A DNA stretch of 64,000 nt, taken from assembly GCF_032854445.1 (NCBI RefSeq), contig NC_088300.1, forward strand, positions 63,400,984 through 63,464,983, written 5' to 3'. The position numbers and the translations under genes were made by a program. The notes beneath the pieces are model-generated. The model made no database searches and had not been told where the DNA came from. It saw only the letters and a program-made list of their open reading frames with translations. The DNA comes from Liolophura sinensis (Eukaryota; Mollusca; Polyplacophora; Chitonida; Chitonidae). Positions 1 through 11,900 of this stretch are shown here, piece after piece (position 1 is the stretch's first letter; each line of letters begins with the position of its first letter).

Positions 1-21
1 AAGCTACATACTCAATTCTTA

Positions 22-283
22 CTGGCTCAGTCGGTTAGCGCGCTAGCGCAACGCAATGACTCTGGAGTCTCTCACCAATGCGGTTGCTGTGAGTTCAAGT
101 CCAGCTCATGCTGGCTTCCTCTCCGGCGATACGTGGGAAGGTCTTTCAGCAACCTGCGGATGGTCGTGGGTTTCCCCGGGCTTTGCCCGGTTTCCTCCCA
201 CCATAATGCTGGCCGCCGTTGTATAAGTGAAATATTCTTGAGTACGACGTAAAACACCAATCAAATAAAATAAATAAATCAAT
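22..283 (+). mobile_element. SINE family A, near full length
   Basis: tRNA-derived SINE in forward orientation. The head has an A-box-like ggctcagtcggttagcgcgc and a B-box-like gttcaagtcc at about 93-102. The conserved core contains the 'cataatgctggccgcc' stretch, and the tail reads 'gaaatattcttgagtacgac' followed by caccaatcaaataaaataaa. The short open frames that cross it are repeat shadows. Confidence 0.88.
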
Positions 284-774
284 TCTTACTGAACTCAAGA
301 ACTTTGCTAAGAGGTCACACTCCAAATTTTGAGCACCCATGTCACTTTAATATTGGTAAACCAAGAATCACGCAAAGTCCTCAAGTGCAATTACCTGTAC
401 ATTTACAACAGACAACTCTGAAAAATTACTTTTTTTTCAAAGGTTGCCAACATTCCATGTTAAATAACCCAGGTTAATTATGCTTTTGATTCTGTGGAGT
501 AAGTGAACCAGAACTCCTGCATGGCCTCAGCATGGAGGTGGAATATTTGTAGAGTGGAGGTGAAATAGAATAGCAGAATCATTCTATCCTGCATATACAT
601 GCATCTCCAGGGTTATGTGTTATATTGGCATATCCCCACTGTCAATAAATCCAATCCACCCAGATGTTTGGCCTTTTTATGCTGTAAGCTGTTACCAACT
701 TCAATGCCACGGATATCAGAACAGCCTTACAATTTTTCACAGAAAAAAACAACAGGATTCCTTGGGAGCCAAGT
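284..774. other. Sequence downstream of BBIP1, no gene seen
   Basis: AT-rich sequence between a SINE and the BBIP1 stop codon. It is probably BBIP1 3' UTR plus spacer, because BBIP1 is read toward it. No coding frame resembles a known protein, and no strong AATAAA signal is seen on the minus strand here. Confidence 0.4.
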
Positions 775-1023
775 TCAGCTGTCAAAGTCCCTCTCAGGCC
801 CAGAGAACATAGATTGTGCTTGCATCTGTGCTCCTTTCTCCATCTCCTTCACCTTCTCCTGAGCTTCTTTCTGCATCTTCTCCATTTTCTCCAGGGTTAC
901 ACTTTTCATGGGAAGCAGTTTAGGTTTGCACAAGACAAAGTTTGAGGCCTCTTCAGTATAAAGGGCTCCCTGCTTCGGTAAAACCTCCTTGAACCCAGTT
1001 TTTGTTTCCGGCATGCTGCTCAT
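775..1023 (-). CDS. BBIP1: BBSome-interacting protein 1 (BBIP1/BBIP10), BBS18
   Basis: Small subunit of the BBSome, the coat complex that moves membrane proteins into and out of primary cilia. The vertebrate protein is also linked to microtubule stability. The 82-aa product fits the family (72-92 aa). Diagnostic blocks are [13 protein letters not shown] at about residues 13-25, followed by [20 protein letters not shown], both closely matching the vertebrate protein. The C-terminal third is a charged Met/Lys/Glu helix. The frame is uninterrupted. The ATG at 1021-1023 follows a likely acceptor (ttgtgatttgtag, near 1030), so at least one upstream non-coding or short 5' exon probably exists. The next gene, CCNJ, lies 2.8 kb away on the same strand. 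The start is the least certain part; the identity is secure. Confidence 0.9.
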   Translation of the reverse strand: MSSMPETKTGFKEVLPKQGALYTEEASNFVLCKPKLLPMKSVTLEKMEKMQKEAQEKVKEMEKGAQMQAQSMFSGPERDFDS

Positions 1024-2307
1024 TCAAAACTACAAATCACAAAGGTACTATTAAAATGATGTGGATTTAATTTATTTAACTGGTGTTTTACATTATACAA
1101 AAGAATATTTTTATGTGGATTTTGTTTCACAATGAATAAATAGTATGGGCTCAAATACTACTGCAAATGCTTGGACCGGAAATGAGAGACTGTTACAGGT
1201 CTAAATGGATGTACACAGTTTCCTTATATAACATAATTAGAATGAACTACCATTAATGTTTCAACAGCTTCACCATCAGGCTGGTTTCAAGATCATACAT
1301 TGAAAAGAAATTTACGATTTCAGAAGATTTAGATTAATCTGTGAACTGTGGCAAGTTCCGACAGATGCTGTTTACAAGTTTTCTCTTAGTACATTCATGA
1401 ACTGATCTGACTTGCTTCTTATCCCTAGTGGTACATGTCAGTTTCATTCGTGGACGGAGCTATAGACAAAAGGCTAGAGGCAAGCCAGGCTCGCGTCAAC
1501 AGATCAACATGTTGTTCTAATCATTCCACGGTATTATACCTTGGCAGTTTACCTCAATTAACCAAACTGTGGGATAAATTACCTGTCTCTCGTCTTCCAG
1601 GATTATCTGTTTATTTGCTGTTGTTGGGCAAACACGGTTCGCTGAAGAGCGGGGCTAAAGGGGGATCACCAGAGGATATTTCGGAATTAACCAACCGCCA
1701 ATTTGGTTATCTCCCCTGATACTGTCTTCCCTATTACAATCTTGTACTCCATATATTATCTCACTTTTTGTTTCCATTATGTCAGCTGCCTGTTCTTCCA
1801 CATACATTTGTAAAGTTACACCTATTCAGTTATCCCACATTTTGAAATGGGTACCTTCCCGATTTGCAATCAGCTCATCAGCTTTATATATGCAAATAAC
1901 ACTAAAATATGAAGATGTTAAGTTACAAACTTTTTATCCCTAAACTTTTTTGACAGGTTAAAAACTTTCCGGGATCATGTCCCGATAGTGCATAGTTTTC
2001 GCCACTCAGACATTTGGCAAAACTATTAAGTTAACACAGTGCAGGTACTATAGATCTGTACTTACAGTTGTCCATCATTCAAGTTGGTATATACATCAAG
2101 TACATGTACACAAGTTCACATGATGATCGACATTTGATCATGATGATCAGTATTTGATAGATGTATTTCTGCTGGTACAAGACTTTGTGAATATGACACT
2201 AAGTTCCTCTTGGCTGGATAGATATAATATTTGAATCAACTTGAACTGATAATAAGTACTGTACCTTGTTTCACATAAAGTTTAGCGATGCATTTATTTA
2301 CTAATTT

Positions 2308-2500
2308 TTTTTTTTTTTTTTTTTTTTTTTTGATTGGTGTTTTACACCGTACTCAAGAATATTTCACTTATACGACGGCGGCCAGCATTATGGTGGGTGG
2401 AAACCCGGGGGAAACCCACGACCATCCACAGGTTGCTGAAAGACCTTCCCATGTACGGCCAGAGAGGAAGGCAGCATGGGCTGGTCTTGAACTCACAGCG
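2308..2500 (-). mobile_element. SINE family A, inserted copy
   Basis: Reverse-oriented SINE. It begins with a long poly-T run (the A-rich tail), then tgattggtgttttacaccg, the core, and head sequence ending at gaactcacagcgac. It stops abruptly where a second SINE tail begins, so it appears to be inserted into, or joined with, the copy at 2501-2740. Confidence 0.85.
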
Positions 2501-2740
2501 ACACTAATTTATTTGACTGGTACTTAAGAATTTTTCACTTATACGATCACAGCCAACATTATCATGGGACGAAACCAACCAGAGCCCAGGGGGGGAAACC
2601 ATGACCATCCGCAGGTTGATGGCAGACCGTCCCACATACCGCTGCAGAGGAAGCCAGCATGCATGACCTGGACTTGAACTCACAGCGATCGCACTGCACA
2701 GTGAGAAGATCCTGTGTCATTGTACCACGCTGTCGTGGAG
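2501..2740 (-). mobile_element. SINE family A, older neighbouring copy
   Basis: A second reverse-oriented copy directly adjoining the first. It starts at the tail (atttatttgactggtactta) and runs through the core to a degraded tRNA-like head (gatcgcactgcacagtgag). It is more diverged than its neighbour, as expected if it is the older target. Confidence 0.8.
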
Positions 2741-3830
2741 ATGCATTAAAGTTGTCTAATTATATCGCCTTCAGTCACCTTTTAGGCATACTGCCACTCA
2801 GATTTTTTTTTAGTGGAGTCTAATTACAAGTTTTCTTAGTGAAGTTTGATTAACTTTGACCCGAAAATATGCTGCCATTGAAAGTGTCATTTTAAAGGCC
2901 TTTATGTGCTTCTGAAAGGGCATTTTTAGATACCGACATCAGAATGTTAACATTTTTTGACAACATATGGGCAGAAACGAATTAATCGATAACAGAAAAA
3001 AATGGACTATACCGATCACAAGAAACATGAGGTGACAATTGAATCCTGGTTTTTCCAATGGAAGAGCCAATCACAGGTTGTAATGTGAAAAGTTTATTCC
3101 TATGATAAAGTGGTGACCAGTAAGTTACACCCAAAATAAAAAAAACCAACACTGACAGTTCATATTGTTATGAAAAAAACAGATGTTATTAAAAAATGAT
3201 ACGTATAATTTGCCATATCTACTTAATTCAGAAACAGTAGGATGTCCTCTTTGGTCTGATTTTAATCAGTATATATGTTTCATTCATGTTATTGAAAAAG
3301 TCTGATGAGTGTTTCTAGGAAAAAATATCATAGGTATACCCCAAAAAATGATTATTATTTAACAAAAAATGATGACTAAACAAACGCAAATAAGACTCAG
3401 AACTTCATTAATTAACACAGATGTAGAAACTTACCAAACAAGTAGGGGCCTGCGAAAAATCAAAATGCTATATAGCTTTCATGTAAGATGACCTCAAGAT
3501 AAATATACTCAACTTGGAAACAACGAGAACGATCTAGACTAGTATATATCAGTAACATTACTTACATGAAGTCAATTGTTTGGCATATAATAATAAAAAC
3601 ATATTTTAACATGCATAAAAAAATCATTTACATCAAGTATATAACTGTAATAAAAAGAGGTTTCAGTTTTGGCCGAAAATGTTAAAATGCTCACAAAAAC
3701 AAACAAACAAAAAGAAACAAAAGAAAGACTAGGTCATCTTTATGACTCAAAATAAACTTTGTGGTTGAGATTCACCCAATAAATAAACAACTCCTTGAGG
3801 TGAAGAAAAATGATGAATGACGAAGTGTTT

Positions 3831-6716
3831 TCAAGGCGTTTTCCTGGAGCCACCTTTCAGATCCTTGTCATGGATTCTAAAAAAAACAAAGCAACATAAA
3901 AAAAAACAAAGAAAAATGTGATACATGCATAATCACCATAACTTATCAGGCTTCACTACAAAGAAATCACAAGTATATGTGCAAAACTTTTTGCAAAAGG
4001 ATGGACAAAATAATGTAGCGTAACATTTTTAATGTGAATACTGGCCATTGCTACAAAGTGTGAATTTTTAATTACCACATTAGTGCAAGCTTTATATGAA
4101 AATTTGATCAATAGTGTATAGGTATAGCATGGGAATTTGATTACCCCAAACAGTCTTCAAATGAAAGCACATATACTGCCAATTTACTGTAGGAATTCCA
4201 AATTCCCTTAATGTCAGTACATGCATTTCAAATCTCAAATTTCTCACATGCCTATAATTATTCAAAATTCCTACCCTTTTTGACAGTTATCTTCAGACAC
4301 TTCTGCAAATTTCCAACTTTCTGCAAGTTTATTTGATATGTGTTTTATCTTCTCAGTTTTTTTCTACCTTGACACTGGTTTCTGTTATATAAGTGAAATA
4401 TTATTTTAATATCGCAAAAAACACCAATCAAATAAATAATTCAAACAGGTGTTTTATGTGATACACAACAATATGTTCACTTCTAGGTTGGCAGTGAGGT
4501 TTACAGGTGAAGAAAATAAATAAACTATGATGTGCATATTTCCCTGCACTCTTCGCAAACTGAGACTGATAGTTGTTTTTGGAATATCTTACCTGAGCAT
4601 AGCATGGACACATGGAAGAAGTTCCTCCAGGCAGTACTCAGTCAAGGTGTCCAGCCTGGCTGGCCAGGTGGGGGTCAGCTGTAGACAGACCCGTGAGGCG
4701 GCAATGCATGATGCCCCAACCATAGATGGGGAGTAACTCCGGAACATATGATCTGCAAATACATGCCAGTAACAATAATGGTGACTAAAAAGTGTTAAAG
4801 GCAAGAGTAAGAAATGCAAACATATCCCTGATTTACAAACACAAAGAAACATGTGTACTGGCCAATTCCTTAATGAAATAAATCTTTCAGAATGGAAGAG
4901 ACTGAGTGGGTCTTAAAGACATGGTAATATCATTTCCACAAAGTCATTTCCAACTTAAGTAAAAATGTGAAATTAAACTTTGGCCACCTGATCGATGCTA
5001 TCTTAATAAAGTTAAAACATTTTAAAACGATGAGGTTTTAAAATCTTACTTAAGTTACAAATGACTTTGTTTTCATTTTCACAACATTTTAACTTAAGGT
5101 GCTATAAGTACTTTCTTACAGCAACTTTACACTGTAACATGTCTGTAAGTCAGTATACTAGTGGTGTTTTTAACGTGTAGAAGTAGTTTATTGTAGCAGC
5201 AGAATATTTCACATTGTAATGGTTTATCTGTATTACAGTCTATATAAAGACACAGTACAGTAGACATCAATTTGATGGTGTTCTTCACTCATTGCACATA
5301 GTATGTCATTTGATTTACTAATTTATTTATTTATTTGATTGGTGTTTTAAGCCACACTCAAGAATATTAAACTTATATGAAGGCAGCCAGCATTATGGGG
5401 GGGAGGAAACCCACGACCGTCCGCAGGTTGATGGCAGACCTTCCCACATATGAACGGAAAGGAAAACACCATGAGCTGAACTCACAGCGACCACATTGGT
5501 GAGAAGCTCTCGGGTCATCATGCTGCGCTAGCGTGCCAGCAATCTGAGCCATGGAGGCCCCTAAGTCATTTGAGCAGGAAAATAAATTACACTGTAATGA
5601 TATGTCTTTGAAGTAATCTGCGTAGTTGTTCACATAGAGCGTCATGGCTTCTGTAGACTGTATGGGGATTCCCTCATACAGGTCTCCCGGGGCGACACAG
5701 CTGCTGCTGTAGTAAGGAACAAAGTGCGCTGTTGTTGGTTTAATCACATTCCATCTGAAGAAGTTCAGAATAGCAAGTTCCATCTCCAGGAACTCTGACT
5801 TGTGGTAGAAGGAAGGGAGTCCTGGCTTCATGGGAGGAGGGATGAATGAGTTCAGTACCTCCACACCTGGCACATGGTCACAACATTCTTCTATTTTAGC
5901 TGAAAAACAGAAAAAGATTTCACTGTAGATACATACATGTATATTTTTGTTGTTGTTAAATTCAGACGAAAAAAAAACCAAACACACACACACAAAAAAA
6001 AGAGAGACATGCAAATAATACTGCTCTAGATGATATTCATTATTTATACTGGAATGTTGATTTTTTCCTTTTTTTTCTGCTGTTGCTATATAATAAAGCC
6101 ATAATCAGGAACTTTTAACATAAGCGATGCCAGCCAGTATATTATGAGGTAAGTAAACTAGAGTAAAGTGTAGTTGTTTTTGATTCCACCCAAGAGAGTT
6201 TCACTCACACCTACATGATAGCAATAAGATTAATCAGTGAATGAAGGATACCTGATAGAACCATCACAATTTACCAAATTTGCCAAGATGGCTAGCCTCC
6301 CAGCGTGGCACAATGACCCAGGAGCCTCTCAACAGTGTGTTCACTGTAAGTTCAAGTCCAGCTCACGCTGGATTCCTACAGTGCATAGACACATGATTTA
6401 TAAAGTTTATATACAGATTTTTTGTTTACATACCAGCAATAGTTAGACAAGTTAAAGCTGCTAGGTGAAGCTGGCTGTACTTCAAATCAAAAACACCTTC
6501 CATGTAATAATCCAGCAGGTGAACTGCCAGGTGATACGTTGTCTGCTGAATGTTCAGCTTCTCACGGATGATGGCCAACCAATCCACTAGAAACGTCCGT
6601 GAAAAAATATGTGGGCTGAGTCCATAGTACGTGGGGATATTCTTTTCCTTCACCCTAAGCATGTTGTGGATATCTTGTGACAATGGGTCCTTCCACCACT
6701 GACCTGGCCCGGCCAT
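3831..6716 (-). CDS. CCNJ: Cyclin J
   Basis: Cyclin-box protein of the cyclin J family, presumed to regulate a cyclin-dependent kinase; in Drosophila it acts in the ovary. Four coding exons on the minus strand join in frame: 6716-6434, 5899-5591, 4752-4593 and 3876-3831 (798 nt, 265 aa). Exon 1 has the family start MAGPGQWWKDPL and, with exon 2, forms the N-terminal cyclin box (HLAVHLLDYYM, LHLAALTCLTIA). Exon 2 carries MELAILNFFRWN and TAHFVPYY. Exon 3 completes the C-terminal cyclin fold (SMVGASCIAASR, LTPTWPARLDTLT). The last exon encodes only IHDKDLKGGSRKTP, which matches vertebrate sequence just after the cyclin fold. The long tail of vertebrate cyclin J (human about 370 aa) is absent. 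All introns are GT-AG. A SINE sits 29 nt inside intron 2. Start chosen by homology. Confidence 0.92.
4383..4438 (+). mobile_element. SINE family A tail fragment
   Basis: Only the 3' end remains: tataagtgaaatatt, then caccaatcaaataaataa. It lies in CCNJ intron 3. Confidence 0.6.
5318..5562 (-). mobile_element. SINE family A beside CCNJ exon 2
   Basis: Nearly complete copy in CCNJ intron 2, in the same orientation as the gene. The tail is at 5318 (atttatttatttatttgatt), followed by the core and a tRNA-like head ending ctgagccatggaggcccc. Its head ends about 29 nt from the exon 2 donor at 5590, so it is the first sequence the intron contains. An open frame that runs from CCNJ exon 2 into it is an artefact. 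Confidence 0.88.
6296..6378 (+). mobile_element. SINE family A head fragment
   Basis: 3'-truncated copy in CCNJ intron 1: caatgacccaggagcctctc, then a B-box-like gttcaagtcc and agctcacgctgg. The core and tail are missing. Confidence 0.7.
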
Positions 6717-6754
6717 GGTCAGCCCATGATAATGTGCAAACCGTGTTCGGCATT

Positions 6755-7890
6755 CTGCAACAAAATAAACTACTGATAATTACACACACATGCAGTCATC
6801 AATAAACTAGAATGCATATGTATATATATATATATGTATATATATAGGTATCACTGGCAGTGGTGTATGCAATTAAAGGACATTTGAAAATCTGCCAGAT
6901 GAAGTCCACACCACTGACATTGCGAATGTAGCCTTCATTTATCTGATCTTCAAATATCGCCATAATTAATGTGGCAGGTAAATATAAGAAATTGTTGAAA
7001 ATAGACCTGAAAGTTTAACATAGGGCCTAACATTACTGAATTTGGTTCTATTTGTCTCAGATATAACTACTGTAATTCTTCAACCCTTTCACATATTTGC
7101 CAGGTGTATATTCAAGCATTCTTGTGTGTAGACTGACAAAATTATACTGAAATCTGCCAATGCAGTTTTTTTCCAAAATCAAATTAACGATATGCATAAA
7201 CTGCACTGAAAGCTGTTCATTCAGATGAGAAAAGGTTGAGGAATTAACCCACTATGCAACTATATCAGGTTGTTTGATATTGCTATGATCGACATTTTCA
7301 ATTATTCACCTGGGTTAGTGAAGTCAGTGGTCTAAAGAGACAGATGTATTTGTCCACACTGACACTTTTCGCATCTTTTTTTTTTCTTCTATTTAAGTAT
7401 ATTACCAGCCATAAATATTATTTTTTATGGCAAGTTATTTTTCTCAGGTCATCAATATCTATGTAATTATGAAAAAATCTACTTGTAACTGTTTTCTTCT
7501 CAAAGTCAAATAAATGCATACGGCATATGGCATACGGCCATCGATGAAATTACGCAACGTGTTATGTTTTTATGACCTACAAAGACGCGTGTACAGAAGA
7601 AAACTGACGACACATACAGTATTAAGAAATTCTCAGAATATATAAATTCTTCTTCACACCGTTCACGAACCATGCAGATCCAAAAAAGTTCTCTACAATC
7701 CGGGGACAATGAATCACTTTAACAATCCTTGTTGTGCAATACCGCTGAGAACAACTTCTGGCAACTTACTTTACGCATTTAGCGCCCTTTTCCGCGAAGA
7801 TAACTCGTCTTTCCCAAATGTTTTGAGATGGATAGACTGGCTTACCTCCCCTATTTCACTCAGCTTTGACTGAGAGCTCAACGAACTCAT
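6755..7890 (-). other. CCNJ: CCNJ 5' non-coding exon, leader intron and possible uORF
   Basis: The first coding exon of CCNJ is preceded by a good acceptor (tttattttgttgcag, ending at 6755). The best matching donor upstream is gggag/gtaagcc at 7846/7845. If these are joined, the leader contains a 26-codon uORF that starts at 7890 in the 5' exon, reads through the junction in frame, and ends with TGA at 6721-6719, two bases before the CCNJ ATG. The splice is inferred, not shown. The promoter should lie just above 7890, facing WDR1. Confidence 0.45.
7070..7248. mobile_element. Short inverted-repeat element (MITE-like), copy 1
   Basis: Begins ctgtaattcttcaaccc and ends gagaaaaggttgaggaatta, which are near-perfect terminal inverted repeats. 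The interior has no coding sequence. It is one of four similar intronic copies (others at 22901, 41300 and 47735). The layout fits a non-autonomous DNA transposon. This copy lies in the inferred CCNJ leader intron. Confidence 0.65.
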
Positions 7891-8965
7891 CGATGTGACC
7901 AGTGGGCCTACCTACGCCCGCAGTCTCTAGCCTTAGGAAATAAATTGGAAAACAAAAAGTTGGAAAAAGGTAAAAACCCTGGAAAAAATCTACCACATCG
8001 ACCGGGACAGTCATTAACATGTAAAAACAAGCCAAAGATACAACTTCACAATGTGTTAATTTACATCAGTATAAAGAATTATAATTAGCTATTTGCAAAT
8101 TGGCACCTTGTACATGATAGTGATTGCTTGGTATACACTTAATATGGCATGTATTATTGAAATTAGAGGCGCAATAAGAAAGCATGCATTTAAAGGTAAT
8201 TTAAAAATAAGATATTGAAAAAATGTCACACAGAATCAACCAATGCATGATGCGAGAAAAAACTTTTTATAAATTATGTTTTAGGGTTTATTTTACTTTT
8301 TTTATTTTTTAAATATATTTGCTAACTTTTATTATTTCTCTTATTATTTATATATGTTTATTGTTTAGCTAAAATGCCAAATTTAAACTTTTAGCTATAT
8401 TGCATTCGTATATTACCAAAGTAAATGGCATTTCAGAAAAAAATAATAATATGCACAAAAACTAAGGTTTTGTCACAAAAAGAATTACATCCATGTCACT
8501 GTAGTGTATTACTTTGTTCCCCTTTTCTATACAATAAATACGGGCCTTTATACGATGTACCTGTTACTCAGTTCACCTGTTCACTTTTTAAACACTGCTA
8601 CCTTTTGATTTTTGTCTTTTGATTTTAAACTGAATGCGTGGCAGCTATAAATAAATAGTGAACAACAAATGGTGACATCGATTCAAGAAAGGCAAAAATA
8701 ACCTCATGTCATATATGGGCAAATATGAAAACAAAGACAGAATAACAAAACAGCTGGGCGGTATCATCAGTGGCTTGACTATCTCCATATTTGGCAACCT
8801 GCGGGCAAGTGACATGCGCTCTGCATCAAGCAACTTACTCACTTCCGCGTTTAGGATTTGCCGGCAAACTCTATCAACAAATTAAGTTTACTGAACAAAT
8901 AAGGGCTTTTGGGTGGCTTCAGCTCTTCTTATCGTTTCGGCGCTTCAGACTGACCAGCTGCAAAG
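7891..8965. promoter_or_regulatory. Divergent CCNJ/WDR1 intergenic region
   Basis: About 1.1 kb separates the inferred CCNJ first exon from the WDR1 ATG, and both genes read away from it. It must hold both promoters. The middle (8040-8640) is very AT-rich; the two ends are more GC-rich and contain CpG, as expected near transcription starts. No TATA box or other element can be called with confidence. Confidence 0.45.
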
Positions 8966-11900
8966 ATGGGAGACACCGAAATCGTGCCAAGTATGTATAT
9001 CTTCACATATACCCCAACTTTCCTCCGGAACCTCCCTTTTTTCTGAGTCTCTCGCTGAACTCTCGTTACTCATTTGTACAAGGAGCTAAGCACTGTGTAT
9101 GAGTCTGTCTGGGATGCTACTGCTGATGTTGTTGTTGTTTCAGCGGTGATATATATATGTATATATATATTTATATATGAGCTGATATATGGTGTAGAGC
9201 TGGAAACATTTGTTATTATCATTTAGCTTAGTTCTATCGTGCGCCCAGCTTATCGGAAAAGCTGCCGGATTACGCACATTCTGAGCCAGCTTACCTGGCC
9301 TTGTTGATCCTCGGAAGAGCATTGGTTGATGTAATAAGGTGTTTATTTACGTTCAAGTTGAATGATTATCCCATTCAGAGTTAACTTTATTGAACTGTTC
9401 CCTTCACTCACCCGGTTCAGTGTACCCTGAATGTGCCTTTAATTACCTGTTTTAATTGAGAGCTTTTCTGCATTTATTTTTGCTATGTAATTACAGTCTG
9501 GTGTTGGTCGCGTTACTGTATCAGTTAGTCAAATTACATGCTGTTAGTTGAGTGAAAGGATTGGTAGGTCCGACAGCAGGCCCATTTGTACCTATAGTTA
9601 GACAAAAGGAGGCAGGATTTAAAGGAATAAATCCTGTATTTACAGTATTGACCCTGATTGGCTAATGGCTGTAGGGTTTTCTGGGATAAACCATGCAGCC
9701 TTGGTCACGCTTGAGTAAATCTGCCAAACCTAAAATTCAGCTTAGGCTAGACATTACCTAGACATGACTAGATCTTTCACAGATCAGAATCGACATCCGT
9801 ATTCCTTTAAATGAATGGAGAACACGGAGAGCCTTCATATGAAGGTCACCTAGTGTTTAAAAGTTTCTGATGACCACAAAACCCCAAAATTTCCAAGTTT
9901 ATGTACTGGTACTGTTGGTGGGAGGAATCCAGAGAGAGCCTGGGGGAATCCCATGGCCATCTACAGTTTGCTGAGAGACTTTCCCGCATATGACAGGTAA
10001 GGAAGCCAACATGAGGTGGGTTTGAACTCACAGTGACTGCATTGGGAAGAAGTTCCTGAGTCATAGTGCTGCCCTAGCATGCTAAGCACTCTGCCAAGCA
10101 CATTTACTTATATGACTCTTTAAGATGTCAGGATAGAGGAAACTGGTGAACTGTACCCCATGAAGTTACCGGAAGGAAACAGGCCGAGGTCTATGTCAGT
10201 CCAGTGCATTGAGCTTCATTGTTGAAGATGGACACGATCTTTATTCATTGTTCAACATGTTAAAGAACTTGCATGTAAGTCATCTGAATTGAGGCAGAAT
10301 TTAACAGACACTTGTGCTTTTCTTTTCTTTGCAGAATGCATATTTGCTGCCTTACCACGAACAGAGCGTGGAAGAGCGATAGTTATCTCCCCTGATCCGA
10401 AAAATAAAAACTACCTGTATACAAATGGAAACAGTGTCTATATCCGAGATATTGAGGTAGGCACTACATGTGTATGTTATACTATACAAAGCAGGTCTAT
10501 TGGAGTTCAGCACAGTTTACAAAGCACTTAAATATTGTTTATATCACAGGTTCATTCATAAGATTGCCATAGTATGGATGAAATATGGCTGACTTGGCAT
10601 TAGGCCGTAATCATTCATTCATAGGATTTATGTGATGTCCACATGCAAGAGTTTCTCTTTTATTCATTTACATTGGGTTATCATGTATTCATTCTCTTCT
10701 GTTTTATCTGAATAATATTATCAGCTTACTGAGGTCATGGTCTTATTGGACATGAACAATTCTGGTTAGCACAGTTTACAGTGGCAGTGTCCCCTCTAAA
10801 ATGAAGTATATATCAGATGTATTTCAAATTGCATTTATTGTTTTGTTTGTTTGGGGTTTTTTTGTGAGTAAAATTGTTAAAAGATCAGATTCTGTGGTGG
10901 TTTGTTGTGACCCACAAGGTACCAGTTGCGTCACATGATCTATGCTCAAGGTCAAATCAGCGAATGCATTCATAGATCTACATGTATTTTGAGTGATGAA
11001 ATGTAAGAGTATAATGAGTGTTAAGTAGCAAAGACCTTATGTGACGCCACTGGTCTTATTGTGGTCAGAAAAGGCCACCATAGAATATAATATTCCAATG
11101 CATTTTACTAGATTAAACAAATTGTTAAAATATAAATCCAGCCATTTTCCTGGACAGTTTTTAATGGTGTATCATTTGATACTTCATTTTAGTGTTTTCT
11201 TTGCCCTTAGAACAGGCCTTTGGCACCCCTTGTAAGAGATTCCCATGTACTGAGTCTAATGTACATTTGGGTGTATCCATTATTGATAACTGCTGGATTC
11301 TTCTGTCATGTGTCTGTGGCTTACAATTTGTGAAAGTCTGTCACATGTAAATGTTAATAATGTAAGAGTAGAAAATATAAAGATCAAATAATAAATAAAT
11401 GTATTCGTATGAATACTCATCAAAATCCGGTCTCATTTTCTTTGCAGTTAGCCCTGTATCTTTAGCCCTACGTGAATTCACTTAGCTAGCAAGAGTTATT
11501 TCTTTATGATATCTGTCCCAGACTGAATTATGTTATGCATTGTTTCTCCCCAGAACCCAGCGATTAGTGATGTCTACACTCAACACCCTGTCCAGGTCTT
11601 AGTGGCTAAATATGCACCCAGTGGGTTCTATATAGCATCTGGAGGTGAGTAGGTGTACTGAAATGTGTGATGTTAGAGGAATAGTGGCTGTTGAGATTAC
11701 ATTGGGGTTTAAAAGTGACCTGAGATTACCTTTGGCATTAAATGTGACCTGAGATTACCTTTGCTGGTAAATGTGACCTAAGTTTACCTTTGGCATTAAA
11801 TGTGACCTGAGATTGACTTTGGCATTAAATGTGATGTTAGACATATTAAGTATATTGTGTAAAATATTTGATGTTGTTGTGTGAGTAATGGTTAAAGGAT

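Larger units (their letters stand above)
1024..3830. other. BBIP1-CCNJ intergenic sequence with CCNJ 3' UTR
   Basis: Apart from two nested SINEs at 2311-2740, this is AT-rich unique sequence without a believable coding frame. The right part is expected to be CCNJ 3' UTR. A minus-strand AATAAA lies at 3098-3093, about 735 bp past the CCNJ stop, and is one possible polyadenylation signal. The BBIP1 promoter and any 5' exon should lie between 1030 and about 2300, but I see no element that fixes them. Confidence 0.4.

Noticed and set aside
5373-6014. A 213-residue frame taken as one coding region
   Set aside because: Only the middle part (5899-5591) is CCNJ exon 2; the ends are intron and SINE, shown by splice sites and homology.
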